In this document: positions 31,144 to 39,328 of the stretch, one piece after another | Numbering within the stretch: the first letter of the stretch is position 1 | How the letters are laid out: each line of letters starts with the position of its first letter | Assembly: GCA_002345215.1 (NCBI GenBank) | Contig: DDVH01000050.1 | Location: 62,001 to 126,000, forward strand | DNA length: 64,000 nt | Reading direction: 5' to 3' | Origin: Anaerolineales bacterium UBA2317 | GTDB lineage: Bacteria; Chloroflexota; Anaerolineae; Anaerolineales; Villigracilaceae | Position numbers and translations under genes: made by a program | The notes under the pieces: generated by a model | What the model saw: the letters and a program-made list of their open reading frames with translations, nothing else | What the model was told of the DNA's origin: nothing | The model's database searches: none

Positions 31144-31965
31144 TTATTTCTTAATTACTATTAACGGATATTGCCCATTTTCTGCAAAAAACTTTGGAAA
31201 CACACCTTCAAGCCAAAATACAAATTTCAAAAATAACTTTCCACCAAACGGGCGGATAAACCATCTTAATATTCTTGTGCTCATGCTACGCCAGGGTTTA
31301 ATTTCAATCGTCATCTTTGAACCGATTTCTTTTTTCAACCATTCAGGCGTCATCTTTTGGACAAATGTCCCTGCAGGGTCTTCTTCATTCAACCATTCTT
31401 TTTTCTTCTTCTCAGCACGCCCTGATAATTTTCTCATTAATCCAATCAATGGTTCTGCCATGCGCATTAACAAAGGTTCATGCCAACCGTTGACAATCGC
31501 CGCAGTTCGTCCAGTTGCAAGTACACGATGAATCTCTGCATACGCACGTGGATGTTCTGTCAGTGCGAGATGATGAATCGCATGCATGGATACTGCTCCA
31601 TCAAACGCTTCTTTCTTAAAAGGGAGATTTGCGAGGTCACCTACAACATATTCTCCATGTGAGCCGATTCGCGTCCGCGCTTCTTTCAATGCTTGGATAG
31701 AAATATCCAAGCATACTCGTTTTTGATAGCCCGCTGAATAGGCTTTGTATTCTTCATACTGAACAGGACCAGAACCTGCATCCAAAATAAATCTGCCAGT
31801 TGGAATAAGCCCATTCATTACACGTAAACGAGTTTTATGAATATATTCACGTGAGACAGGGCGCAAATCTTCATAACGTGCATTTTGATAATGCCCGTCA
31901 TCTTCTTGTTGCCAGCCGATTTCATCATAAAACTCGCGTACTTTGTTCTTTGTGTCTTGGGTCAT
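31144..31965 (-). CDS. Class I SAM-dependent methyltransferase
   Basis: A 273-residue UbiE/Methyltransf_11-type enzyme. Motif I is FILDAGSGPVQYEEY, the acidic strand VCLDISIQAL, and motif IV DGAVSMHAIHHL; the C-terminal part is basic and partly hydrophobic. It probably methylates a sugar, a polyprenol-linked sugar or a quinone-like lipid, and the locus favours a sugar. ATG 31965 is preferred because it gives the typical N-terminus MTQDTKNKVREFYDE and avoids overlap with the upstream gene; the Shine-Dalgarno is weak. The 73-nt gap upstream holds purine/pyrimidine-rich complementary stretches (CTTTCCTCTTTC and GAAAGAGGAAAG). Confidence 0.85.
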   Translation of the reverse strand: MTQDTKNKVREFYDEIGWQQEDDGHYQNARYEDLRPVSREYIHKTRLRVMNGLIPTGRFILDAGSGPVQYEEYKAYSAGYQKRVCLDISIQALKEARTRIGSHGEYVVGDLANLPFKKEAFDGAVSMHAIHHLALTEHPRAYAEIHRVLATGRTAAIVNGWHEPLLMRMAEPLIGLMRKLSGRAEKKKKEWLNEEDPAGTFVQKMTPEWLKKEIGSKMTIEIKPWRSMSTRILRWFIRPFGGKLFLKFVFWLEGVFPKFFAENGQYPLIVIKK

Positions 31966-32038
31966 GTGTTTATCTCTGTCATTCGTTCTTTCTTCTTTCC
32001 TCTTTCCAACCAAATGAAAGAAGAAAGAGGAAAGATAA

Positions 32039-33661
32039 TTATCTCTTCCAATGGAATGGTTCACCTGTTAAAAATTCAAACGTATCTTTGAATTGACTCA
32101 TACCTTCGTCGCTAAATACTCTTTCCAAATTCCAAACTTCTAAATCATCCCAAAAATTCATCAAACGCCAAGGGAATGGACGAGGATATTCAAAGAAGAA
32201 TCGAAAAGCATAATTCCAAGCAAATTCAATTTGTTTTTCATTTAATTTATGAGCAGGGATATCTGCTAAAACTTTTTCAAGCGTTGCATAATATTCATCC
32301 CATGAGTTTGGATCAATCGTAATACCACGTCCGCGATAATGTGTTTGTCCACAAGAAATGACAGGTCTGCCATTCATCGCAGTTTCGAGACCAACTGTGG
32401 TGGTGTAAGCCAAACCCACATCTGCGATTTCGATTAAATCATACGTATTGATTGAATCCAATGCACCAATGACATGGATGTGATTTGGCATTTCAGGCAA
32501 GGCTTCTTTTACAACCGTTCCCATAGACTTTGCTTGTGGCACAAGTTTTTCACCAGGATGAACGCGGATGACTAATTGAACATCATTTCGCTTTGCAAAA
32601 TACGTGACAGTTTTTGTAATCCATTCAGTCATAGATTCTGCAAAAATATCGCGCCCTAATGTGAGGCTATCACCTAAAACATTGGCGGCTAGCATCACCA
32701 CTGGACGAGAATCTAAATTTAACATTTTACGAGTCTCATCTGCACCTTGTGAAGAGACATACTGCCAAAGTCGTTTTGATTTTCCCCATACTCTTGCACC
32801 GCGGCGGGCATTTTCTAAATCTGCAACGCGTTCAAACATTTCATCTGTAACGGGTAAATGACAACGAGCATCAACTAAATAATCTGTGTCTTGTTGCATG
32901 ATGGATGAATTTTGTGCCAACCAAATTTGTTCGCGTTGATCGTTGAATTCATAAGTGACTGCATCAATGCCGAGATACCGAGCCACACGAAAAATAATTC
33001 CCATTTCTAAAATCAAGCCGTTTGGAATCAAAACCACATCAGGTTTATTTTTTTGCATCCAATCTAATGTTGTATGAGCGGCAAATGTATTTCGTTTGAT
33101 TCGCAAATCATACAAGGCTTTATCATGTGAGTCTTGCATGTTTACTTCTTCACGCATCAATGTGTATTGAGCATCCCACAATGAAATTTCTTTGATGTCA
33201 GCTAAGAGAATGTCGGGGAGAGCAGAAGCAGGCTTCAAGTCAAGTAGTGAAGCGTGTTCAATTAATGGAGATAATGAAGACAAGGCATCGCGTGTATGCA
33301 GTATGCGTTGTCGTTGTGTAAATTTATCTTTTTCTTTATGCCATTCAGAATAAGGCAACGTCAACAAAGTGACTTTATGTCCAAGCCCTGCCAAGACCAA
33401 ACCAAGATATGCAGATTGCTCAATCCAATAATGAAGCGTTGAAAAAAATAAAACCTTTTTTGCTTTATCACCCTTCGATAAACTCAGGGCAAGTTTTTTC
33501 TGTAAATGTTTTTTTGTAACTTCAACTGCACTTGGCAAAGATTTTTGTAAGCGATTTAAATTGTAATGATCGCGGCGCGTTTGATTTTTGGAACGCAATG
33601 CCCAATCCAATTCAACGGTGAGAGGCAACTCGCCTAAAATATTTTTTAAAGTTGAATTCAT
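32039..33661 (-). CDS. Capsule-synthesis-like (GT-B) protein with an LSLSKG repeat insert
   Basis: A 540-residue cytosolic protein with the GT-B features of capsule polysaccharide biosynthesis or surface carbohydrate transferases: KVLFFSTLHYWIEQSAYLG, DVVLIPNGLILEMG, and a C-domain with LVIRVHPGEKLVP and ADVGLAYTTTVGLETAMNGRPVIS. Near residue 58 the peptide LALSLSKGD is encoded by the common dispersed repeat CCCTTCGATAAACTCAGGGC, inserted in frame. ATG 33661 lies just past the stop of the ABC ATPase gene and has only a weak GGAT site; an ATG at 33679 is the alternative. Donor and acceptor are unknown; it probably adds or modifies sugars before export. Confidence 0.78.
   Translation of the reverse strand: MNSTLKNILGELPLTVELDWALRSKNQTRRDHYNLNRLQKSLPSAVEVTKKHLQKKLALSLSKGDKAKKVLFFSTLHYWIEQSAYLGLVLAGLGHKVTLLTLPYSEWHKEKDKFTQRQRILHTRDALSSLSPLIEHASLLDLKPASALPDILLADIKEISLWDAQYTLMREEVNMQDSHDKALYDLRIKRNTFAAHTTLDWMQKNKPDVVLIPNGLILEMGIIFRVARYLGIDAVTYEFNDQREQIWLAQNSSIMQQDTDYLVDARCHLPVTDEMFERVADLENARRGARVWGKSKRLWQYVSSQGADETRKMLNLDSRPVVMLAANVLGDSLTLGRDIFAESMTEWITKTVTYFAKRNDVQLVIRVHPGEKLVPQAKSMGTVVKEALPEMPNHIHVIGALDSINTYDLIEIADVGLAYTTTVGLETAMNGRPVISCGQTHYRGRGITIDPNSWDEYYATLEKVLADIPAHKLNEKQIEFAWNYAFRFFFEYPRPFPWRLMNFWDDLEVWNLERVFSDEGMSQFKDTFEFLTGEPFHWKR
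33470..33493. repeat. CCCTTCGATAAACTCAGGGC dispersed repeat in coding region
   Basis: An inverted repeat (CCCTTCGA...CTCAGGG type) that codes for LALSLSKG on the minus strand. Peptides of this kind occur in many unrelated bacterial proteins because the DNA repeat inserts in frame. Confidence 0.75.
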
Positions 33662-33662
33662 G

Positions 33663-34952
33663 TTAATCCAACTTTTCAATTTTCCAATTTAATCGCGGAC
33701 GAATCGGACCGACACGCGGCTCACCCCATTGCGTGCCAGGCGCGCCAGAAATATCCACACTAAACGCCAACGCGTTTTCATCCATAAAATATCGCTTCAC
33801 ACCAAACGAACTCGCATTCACGCCCACCATGTAACGACCTTCATTAAAAATATCGGCAGGAATTTCTGCGCGACTCACATAACGCCCCGCACTCCGCGTA
33901 TCAAAATTTTCATACAACGCGGCATCATCCGTATCAAACGATGTGAAAATATATTCGCCGCGCATCGTGCTGATATACAAACCAACTCGCAAACCAGTGA
34001 TGGATGAATTTAATTGATATTCAAATTCAAGCGTGACAGGTTCGGTAGAACGAATCGTATCCACGACTTTTCCGCTTCTATCTTTGACCTTCAAACTGAT
34101 CGGTGTAAATTCAGCACTCGCTACGGGTAAATCTTCTGCATCCCAAATTTTTTCACCTGCTTGTGATTGACCCGATGATAAATAATAATCAACGGCTTCT
34201 TGCGTGTTACCACGCATAATCATTTGACCTTTGTTCAAGACAATCGCTTCTTGAGTCAAACGCAAAATGGCTGACATGTTATGACTAACGAACAAAACCG
34301 TGCGACCTTGTTGAGCAACATCATTCATCTTGCCCAAACATTTCTTTTGAAATTCTGCATCGCCTACTGCAAGCACTTCATCTACAACGAGAATCTCTGG
34401 TTCAAGATGAGCCGCAACTGCAAATGCGAGACGCAAATACATACCTGATGAATATCTTTTGACAGGTGTATCAATAAATTGATTAACTTCGGAAAAATCT
34501 ACAATTTCATCAAACTTGGAGTCAATCTCAGAACGTTTCATCCCGAGAATAGCACCATTCATATAAATATTTTCTCTACCTGATAATTCTGGATGAAAGC
34601 CTGTACCTACTTCAAGCAATGAGCCAACCCGTCCGCGGACAGTCACAGTTCCAGTAGTTGGTTCAGTGACTCGAGAGAGAATCTTCAATAATGTGCTTTT
34701 ACCCGCGCCATTTCTTCCGACGATACCAAGCACTTTTCCTTCTTCTAAATCAAATGAAACATCTTTCAACGCCCAAACATAATTTTGATTCATACGTCGG
34801 TCTGACTTGCCAATCATGGCTTTTGCAATTCTGACAGGTGCAGTGAATGTATCCACAATCACATCACGCAACATGTTATAGCGGAATTTCGTTTCCGCCG
34901 CACCGATTTTATATTGCTTGCCAATGTTCTTAACTGAAATTGCTGTCGCCAT
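33663..34952 (-). CDS. Polysaccharide ABC exporter ATPase (Wzt/TagH-like) with C-terminal carbohydrate-binding domain
   Basis: A 429-residue ABC ATPase. Walker A is GIVGRNGAGKSTLLK (near residues 76-90), the signature is RYSSGMYLRLAFA, and Walker B is ILVVDEVLAVGD, all characteristic of the O-antigen/teichoic acid exporter family. After the NBD (about residue 255) a beta-rich domain of about 170 residues follows, with VTLEFEYQLNSSITGLRVGLYI and GRYMVGVNASSFG, the Wzt C-terminal domain that recognises the finished glycan's terminal modification. A sulfated or methylated chain end could be the export signal. It overlaps the permease stop by one base (TAATG) and precedes the GT-B gene at 33661. 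Confidence 0.93.
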   Translation of the reverse strand: MATAISVKNIGKQYKIGAAETKFRYNMLRDVIVDTFTAPVRIAKAMIGKSDRRMNQNYVWALKDVSFDLEEGKVLGIVGRNGAGKSTLLKILSRVTEPTTGTVTVRGRVGSLLEVGTGFHPELSGRENIYMNGAILGMKRSEIDSKFDEIVDFSEVNQFIDTPVKRYSSGMYLRLAFAVAAHLEPEILVVDEVLAVGDAEFQKKCLGKMNDVAQQGRTVLFVSHNMSAILRLTQEAIVLNKGQMIMRGNTQEAVDYYLSSGQSQAGEKIWDAEDLPVASAEFTPISLKVKDRSGKVVDTIRSTEPVTLEFEYQLNSSITGLRVGLYISTMRGEYIFTSFDTDDAALYENFDTRSAGRYVSRAEIPADIFNEGRYMVGVNASSFGVKRYFMDENALAFSVDISGAPGTQWGEPRVGPIRPRLNWKIEKLD

Positions 34953-35797
34953 TAAATCGTATCCGCAAAAGTCTTTTCCATGCTTCTAAAATAGAAAAGA
35001 CCTGAAATGAAAATCAAAATAGAAATCCCAACGGATACCCATAAAGTAATATCTGGTCCATTGCCTGTGCCGAGCAATGCCCAACGGAATCCGTTGACAA
35101 CGCCAGCCATTGGATTTAATGAATATAAAATTTGCCATTGCTCGGAAATCACAGAGGCAGAATATGCCACAGGTGTAGCGAACAGCCAAAACTGAGTCAG
35201 AAACGGAAGGGCTTGGTTTACATCGCGATATTGAACGTTAATCGCTGAAAGCCAAAGCGCGACTCCGAGTGCGGTGATAATCGCAAGTAAAAGAAAAAGT
35301 GGAAGCGTCCAAATTAAATTCCATGCGGGAACAAATTGATAATAAAACATCAAGCCTACGAGAATGACGAATGCGATGGCAAAATCAACGAGACCTGCGA
35401 AGACAGAAGACATCGGAAGAATGAGACGGGGAAAATAAATTTTCGTGACCATGTTATTGTGTGCAACAAGTGAACGGCTACCTTGATTTAATGCAGTGAC
35501 AAATAAGCCCCAAGGTAATAACGCCGTGAACGCAAAGATTGGATATGGAATGCCTTCGGTTGGAAGTTTTGCAACGCGATCAAAAAGAAATGTAAAAACA
35601 AGCATAGTCATCACAGGTTGAATCACAGCCCATGCCATGCCTAACAAAGTTTGCTTGTATTTCACTTTGATATCGCGCCAGACCATAAAGAAAACTAACT
35701 CGCGATACACCCAAAGGTCTCTTAAATTTAAGGACGAGAGTCCTTTGGTAGGCTTGATATAAACTGTTGTCGGTTCGTGTTTTTTAAGTTCAGTCAT
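34952..35797 (-). CDS. ABC-2 type polysaccharide exporter permease (Wzm-like)
   Basis: A 281-residue integral membrane permease with six predicted helices. The amphipathic N-terminus has LRDLWVYRELVFFMVWRDIKVKYKQTLLGMAWAVIQPVMTMLVFTFLF, the standard opening of ABC-2 O-antigen/teichoic acid permeases, and the C-terminus has NPMAGVVNGFRWALLG before the last helices. Two subunits with two Wzt-like ATPases form a transporter that moves the lipid-linked polysaccharide to the outside. It is directly coupled to the ATPase gene. The Shine-Dalgarno before ATG 35797 is weak, and AT-rich repeat-like DNA (35817-35853) separates it from the GDP-fucose synthase gene. Confidence 0.93.
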   Translation of the reverse strand: MTELKKHEPTTVYIKPTKGLSSLNLRDLWVYRELVFFMVWRDIKVKYKQTLLGMAWAVIQPVMTMLVFTFLFDRVAKLPTEGIPYPIFAFTALLPWGLFVTALNQGSRSLVAHNNMVTKIYFPRLILPMSSVFAGLVDFAIAFVILVGLMFYYQFVPAWNLIWTLPLFLLLAIITALGVALWLSAINVQYRDVNQALPFLTQFWLFATPVAYSASVISEQWQILYSLNPMAGVVNGFRWALLGTGNGPDITLWVSVGISILIFISGLFYFRSMEKTFADTI

Positions 35798-35854
35798 CTT
35801 ATTGTTTCCAAGTTTGCAAGTTAAAACGTTTGAACGTTCAATCTTGTAAACCTT

Positions 35855-36826
35855 CTAACGAATTTTGTCGCGATTTTCTTTAAACCATTCAATCGTTTTC
35901 TTCAAGCCTTCTTCAAATTGAACTTGAGCACTCCAACCGAATAATTCTTTTGCACGAGATACATCCAGTCCACGGCGTGGCTGACCATTTGGTTTATCAG
36001 TTTGCCAAGCCAATTTTCCTTTGAAGCCTGTGAGTTTAACAATCAATTCAGTTAAATCTTTGATTGAGATTTCATATCCCGAACCGAGGTTAATTGGTAA
36101 ATCACCGTTATATTTTTCAGCACCTGTGATGATTCCATCAGCCGCATCTTCAACGTATAAAAATTCACGTGTTGGTGAGCCATCACCCCACACCTGTAAT
36201 TCTTTATCACCATGCTCAGTCGCTTCAATGGCTTTACGAATCAAAGCGGGAATTACATGCGATGTTTGCAAGTTAAAATTATCTCTTGGTCCATATAAAT
36301 TGACGGGCAATAAATAAATCGCATTGAATCCATATTGCTGACGATACGTTTGAGCTTGCACAAGCATCATCTTTTTAGCAAGTCCATAAGGTGCATTGGT
36401 TTCTTCGGGATAGCCATTCCAAATGTCATCTTCTTTGAATGGGACTGGCGTAAATTTTGGATAAGCGCACACTGTTCCAGTGGCAACAAATTTTCCAACG
36501 CCTCTTTTATAAGCGTGATGCATGAGTTCCACGCCCATAATCATATTGTCATAGAAAAACTCAGCAGGGTGTTCACGATTCGCACCAATGCCGCCAACAT
36601 TTGCGGCGAGATGAATCACGACGACATTTTTCGGGTCAACATTTTTCAAGGCATCATCATACAAGCGTTCAATAGCTTCACGTTGAGTCAAGTCATAATC
36701 TTTTTTGCGTGGGATAAAAATATCTGTCGCACCACGTTCTTTTAATTTTTCAACTACAAATGAGCCGAGGAATCCTCCTCCGCCTGTGACAATTACACGT
36801 TTGTCTTTCCAAAAACTTTCTGTCAT
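35855..36826 (-). CDS. fcl: GDP-L-fucose synthase-family epimerase/reductase
   Basis: A 323-residue extended SDR that converts GDP-4-keto-6-deoxy-D-mannose to GDP-L-fucose with NADPH. It shows the VIVTGGGGFLGSFV loop (residues 11-24), HLAANVGGIGANREHPAEFFYDN, an ATGTVCAYPKFTPVPFKEDD block with active-site Ser/Thr and Cys, and NAPYGLAKKMMLVQ with Tyr-x3-Lys. The length is normal. The partner GDP-mannose 4,6-dehydratase is not in the window. AAAGGA lies 7 nt before ATG 36826. It is near the head of the long minus-strand transcript. Confidence 0.9.
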   Translation of the reverse strand: MTESFWKDKRVIVTGGGGFLGSFVVEKLKERGATDIFIPRKKDYDLTQREAIERLYDDALKNVDPKNVVVIHLAANVGGIGANREHPAEFFYDNMIMGVELMHHAYKRGVGKFVATGTVCAYPKFTPVPFKEDDIWNGYPEETNAPYGLAKKMMLVQAQTYRQQYGFNAIYLLPVNLYGPRDNFNLQTSHVIPALIRKAIEATEHGDKELQVWGDGSPTREFLYVEDAADGIITGAEKYNGDLPINLGSGYEISIKDLTELIVKLTGFKGKLAWQTDKPNGQPRRGLDVSRAKELFGWSAQVQFEEGLKKTIEWFKENRDKIR

Positions 36827-36860
36827 GTTGTTTTCCTTTTATAGACCTGTCAGGTTTTGT

Positions 36861-37871
36861 TTATTGAACTATAAATTGAGCGTTTCTATAATGTTCATCT
36901 GTCGGGTTACGTATCAAACCCGATTTCAATGCAAACAAAACTTCACGCACACCATCATCCACATCTAAAGTTGTTTCAAAACCTAAAACACGTTTAATTT
37001 TTTCAAAAGAAACTGTTATATCTCGCATATCGCCGCCAAAAGTTAAATCTTTATATTCAACAATCGTTTCAGGCATACGCTTCAAAACCAGATTCACAAT
37101 GTCACTTTTTGTGTAATTTCCGCTATCAGTTCCTAAATTAAAAACTTGACCACGAATCTTTGATTGTTCGGCTTCTAACCCCATAATAATTCCGCGCACA
37201 ATATCGCGAATGTGAACAAATGAACGTGAATATCCGCGTTGATAAATAATTAATTGCCGTTTTGTAAATGCTTCCAAAACAAATTGATTGACAATCAAAT
37301 CAAAACGGGTTCGCGGAGAAACTCCATATAATGTTGCAAAACGAAATAATAACGGCGCACAAGTTGAATCTTTTTGCGAAAGCAAATATTCTTCCGCGGC
37401 AATTTTCGTCTCAGCATATAAAGATTGTGGATTTAATGGCGATTCTTCCGTAACAGGTTTGCCATCTGGACTTAATCCATAATTGCTATAAGTGGATGCG
37501 AACACGAATCTTTCTACACCTAAATCTGCTGACTGCTCGTACGCAAGTTTTGTCGCCTCTACATTGTATTTCCATGCGACTTGTTTTCCCACTGCTTGAC
37601 ATGCTGGAAAGCCAACAATGCCTGCTAAATGAATCACAGCATTGGGCTTATCCCAATCTTTCTTAATCGAATCACGAATAGCACGTGGCTCTGTCACATC
37701 CGCTTTAACAAAATGAAAGTTCGGATGACTCATAAACGGCATAATGCTTTCACCGCCGAAGAGTAAACTGTCTAAGATTGTAACCTGATGGTTTTGCCGT
37801 AGCAGTTCTGAGGTCAAGATTGAACCGATGTAACCTGCTCCGCCAGTAATCAAAATATGCTTTTGATTCAT
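36861..37871 (-). CDS. NAD-dependent epimerase/dehydratase
   Basis: A 336-residue extended SDR: ILITGGAGYIGSILTSELL loop (residues 6-24), IHLAGIVGFPACQAV, an active-site Ser/Thr in FVFASTYSNYG, and LYAETKIAAEEYL with Tyr-x3-Lys. It probably epimerises or oxidoreduces a nucleotide sugar; many such proteins are encoded at the head of EPS loci without a defined substrate. It overlaps the regulator gene by 4 nt (ATGA), so it is the second gene of the operon and translationally coupled to it. Confidence 0.87.
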   Translation of the reverse strand: MNQKHILITGGAGYIGSILTSELLRQNHQVTILDSLLFGGESIMPFMSHPNFHFVKADVTEPRAIRDSIKKDWDKPNAVIHLAGIVGFPACQAVGKQVAWKYNVEATKLAYEQSADLGVERFVFASTYSNYGLSPDGKPVTEESPLNPQSLYAETKIAAEEYLLSQKDSTCAPLLFRFATLYGVSPRTRFDLIVNQFVLEAFTKRQLIIYQRGYSRSFVHIRDIVRGIIMGLEAEQSKIRGQVFNLGTDSGNYTKSDIVNLVLKRMPETIVEYKDLTFGGDMRDITVSFEKIKRVLGFETTLDVDDGVREVLFALKSGLIRNPTDEHYRNAQFIVQ

Positions 37872-38344
37872 TCCAAACCTTCCAATTTTATCTTGTATCC
37901 ATCTAAAACAAATGTAGGGATATTTTTTTCATTTACAACTTTGATACCTTGTTCGAGACACGTGAGTTTGCAAATATCAGCCACATCACCAGTGCCAACG
38001 ATTCGCACACTGTCAAAACCTGCTTTACGAATTTTTATGATGTTATCTTTAACTTTTTTGCGTGTGTTGCGATACACAGAAAACGAACGTTCTACATAAT
38101 CAATCGCAAGACGCGCACGCAATGCCAAACCTTCTGGCGTGATGATGTAACGTAATTTTTTTCTTTCGGCGCGAGAAACTTTAACAGCACCTTTGGCAAT
38201 CAATCTTTTTAAATGCCAATTGACTGTGCCAACTGCCACGCCAAGTTGGGTAGCAAGTGTGGATTGGTTTACATCGGGGTCGCTTTCGATTTGTTCGAGT
38301 AATGAAAGTTCGCGGATTTCTTCGTTTGTTGATTCTAGGCTCAT
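37868..38344 (-). CDS. EPS-associated winged-helix transcriptional regulator
   Basis: A 158-residue DNA-binding protein. Residues about 14-75 are a winged helix (LLEQIESDPDVNQSTLATQLGVAVGTVNWHLKRLIAKGAVKV). The second half, after a basic helix (VYRNTRKKVKDNIIKIRKAG), has a Rossmann-like VRIVGTGDVADICKLTCLEQGIKVV stretch that may bind a nucleotide-type ligand. The N-terminal part resembles the MarR-like EPS-associated regulators that head polysaccharide clusters. It is the first gene of the roughly 38-kb minus-strand series. Its promoter carries an inverted repeat that shares a 13-mer with the sat-cysC promoter, pointing to autoregulation and control of sulfate activation. Confidence 0.83.
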   Translation of the reverse strand: MSLESTNEEIRELSLLEQIESDPDVNQSTLATQLGVAVGTVNWHLKRLIAKGAVKVSRAERKKLRYIITPEGLALRARLAIDYVERSFSVYRNTRKKVKDNIIKIRKAGFDSVRIVGTGDVADICKLTCLEQGIKVVNEKNIPTFVLDGYKIKLEGLE

Positions 38345-38351
38345 TTTTATT

Positions 38352-38375
38352 CCAAAATTCAGTGACTGAATTATA
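38352..38375 (-). promoter_or_regulatory. Promoter and operator-like repeat of the cluster regulator
   Basis: On the minus strand TATAAT (38375-38370) overlaps the edge of the inverted repeat AATTCAG-TCA-CTGAATT (38372-38356), 12 nt before the start codon. TCCAAAATTCAGT at 38352-38364 (plus strand) is identical to 9353-9365 at the sat-cysC promoter. A bound protein would block the start site. Confidence 0.6.
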
Positions 38376-38482
38376 ACCTAAAATCAAACAGGTTTCTTTA
38401 ATCTAGATTAGAGAAAATATGACATTATTTTCCTATATCCCTTTTACCATTTTGCAAATAAAATATAAAAAAGGAGTTTCCC

Positions 38483-38974
38483 ATGCCTCAAATACATTTC
38501 AATGGAAAGACATACAATAGTATTGAAGAAATGCCGCCCGAAATGCGTCAGGCTTATCAACAAATTGCCAATATGCTAGTAGATAAAAATGGCAATGGCA
38601 TTCCCGATTTTTTAGAGGGCGATATTGTAAAAAATATTTCAAATATCTATACAACCGCTAGCACCATTAATTTCAACGGAAATACATATAGCGACTTTAA
38701 TGAGTTACCACCTGATGTGCAAGCAAAAGTTTCAACAGCATTTAATCAAATGGCAGGCATGGGCATCGTCCCACAAGAAACTGCCGAGGAACACAACCGC
38801 AGGCATCACATCCATAATGAACCGTATTTAGAATCCAAACCATTTGTCTCGCGTGAATACAATCCAGTGATTCAAGAAGATAAAAATCCAAACCTTATCT
38901 TTTTCGTTTTGGCTGGCATTGGGTTTTTTCTATGTTTAGGCATTGGGTTCGCTCTGTTATTGTTTTCGATATAA
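38483..38974 (+). CDS. Membrane-anchored protein with duplicated N-terminal module and EF-hand-like loop
   Basis: A 163-residue protein. Two copies of a module of about 30 residues occur, IHFNGKTYNSIEEMPPEMRQ (residues 4-23) and INFNGNTYSDFNELPPDVQA (about 63-82). Between them DKNGNGIPDFLEGD has the D-x-N-x-N-G spacing of a calcium-binding EF-hand/dockerin-like loop. A hydrophobic C-terminal helix (LIFFVLAGIGFFLCLGIGFALLLF) anchors it, with the bulk probably cytoplasmic because no signal peptide is present. AAAAGGAG is present 7 nt before ATG. It is followed after 3 nt by a second small membrane protein gene. The function is unknown. Confidence 0.75.
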   Translation: MPQIHFNGKTYNSIEEMPPEMRQAYQQIANMLVDKNGNGIPDFLEGDIVKNISNIYTTASTINFNGNTYSDFNELPPDVQAKVSTAFNQMAGMGIVPQETAEEHNRRHHIHNEPYLESKPFVSREYNPVIQEDKNPNLIFFVLAGIGFFLCLGIGFALLLFSI

Positions 38975-38977
38975 AGT

Positions 38978-39328
38978 ATGAAACCGATTTGGCACATTAT
39001 CATTTACACATTGATTGCTGGTGTGATTGCCGCAGTCACAGCGCCAATTCCCGGCACATCACTTTTGCTGACCGCGTTAGAAGTGTTTATGATTGTTCAT
39101 CTCGCAAAAATAAATGAAGCCAAACTCGAATTAAAAGAAATTGGTTATACAGCGGTGGCGTTATATGGGCTTTCAACTATATTAAAAGATACCGCCTTAG
39201 AAATCTTAACCTTTGTGCCGCTTGTCGGTTGGGTGGTTGAAGTGATTGTTGCTGTTTTATTTGTTTTCTTTTTAGGCATATTAGCAAATTTATATTTCAG
39301 CAAACCATCACGCAAACAAGTAAATTAA
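38978..39328 (+). CDS. Small three-TM membrane protein
   Basis: A 116-residue integral membrane protein with three or four hydrophobic stretches, including IIIYTLIAGVIAAVTAPIPG and a GTSLLLTALEVFMIVHLAKI segment that recalls DUF697/YcjF-like proteins. The match is weak and no function is claimed. It is tightly packed between the EF-hand-like protein gene (3-nt gap) and the phosphodiesterase gene (stop adjacent to the next ATG), so the three form one plus-strand operon. Confidence 0.7.
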   Translation: MKPIWHIIIYTLIAGVIAAVTAPIPGTSLLLTALEVFMIVHLAKINEAKLELKEIGYTAVALYGLSTILKDTALEILTFVPLVGWVVEVIVAVLFVFFLGILANLYFSKPSRKQVN

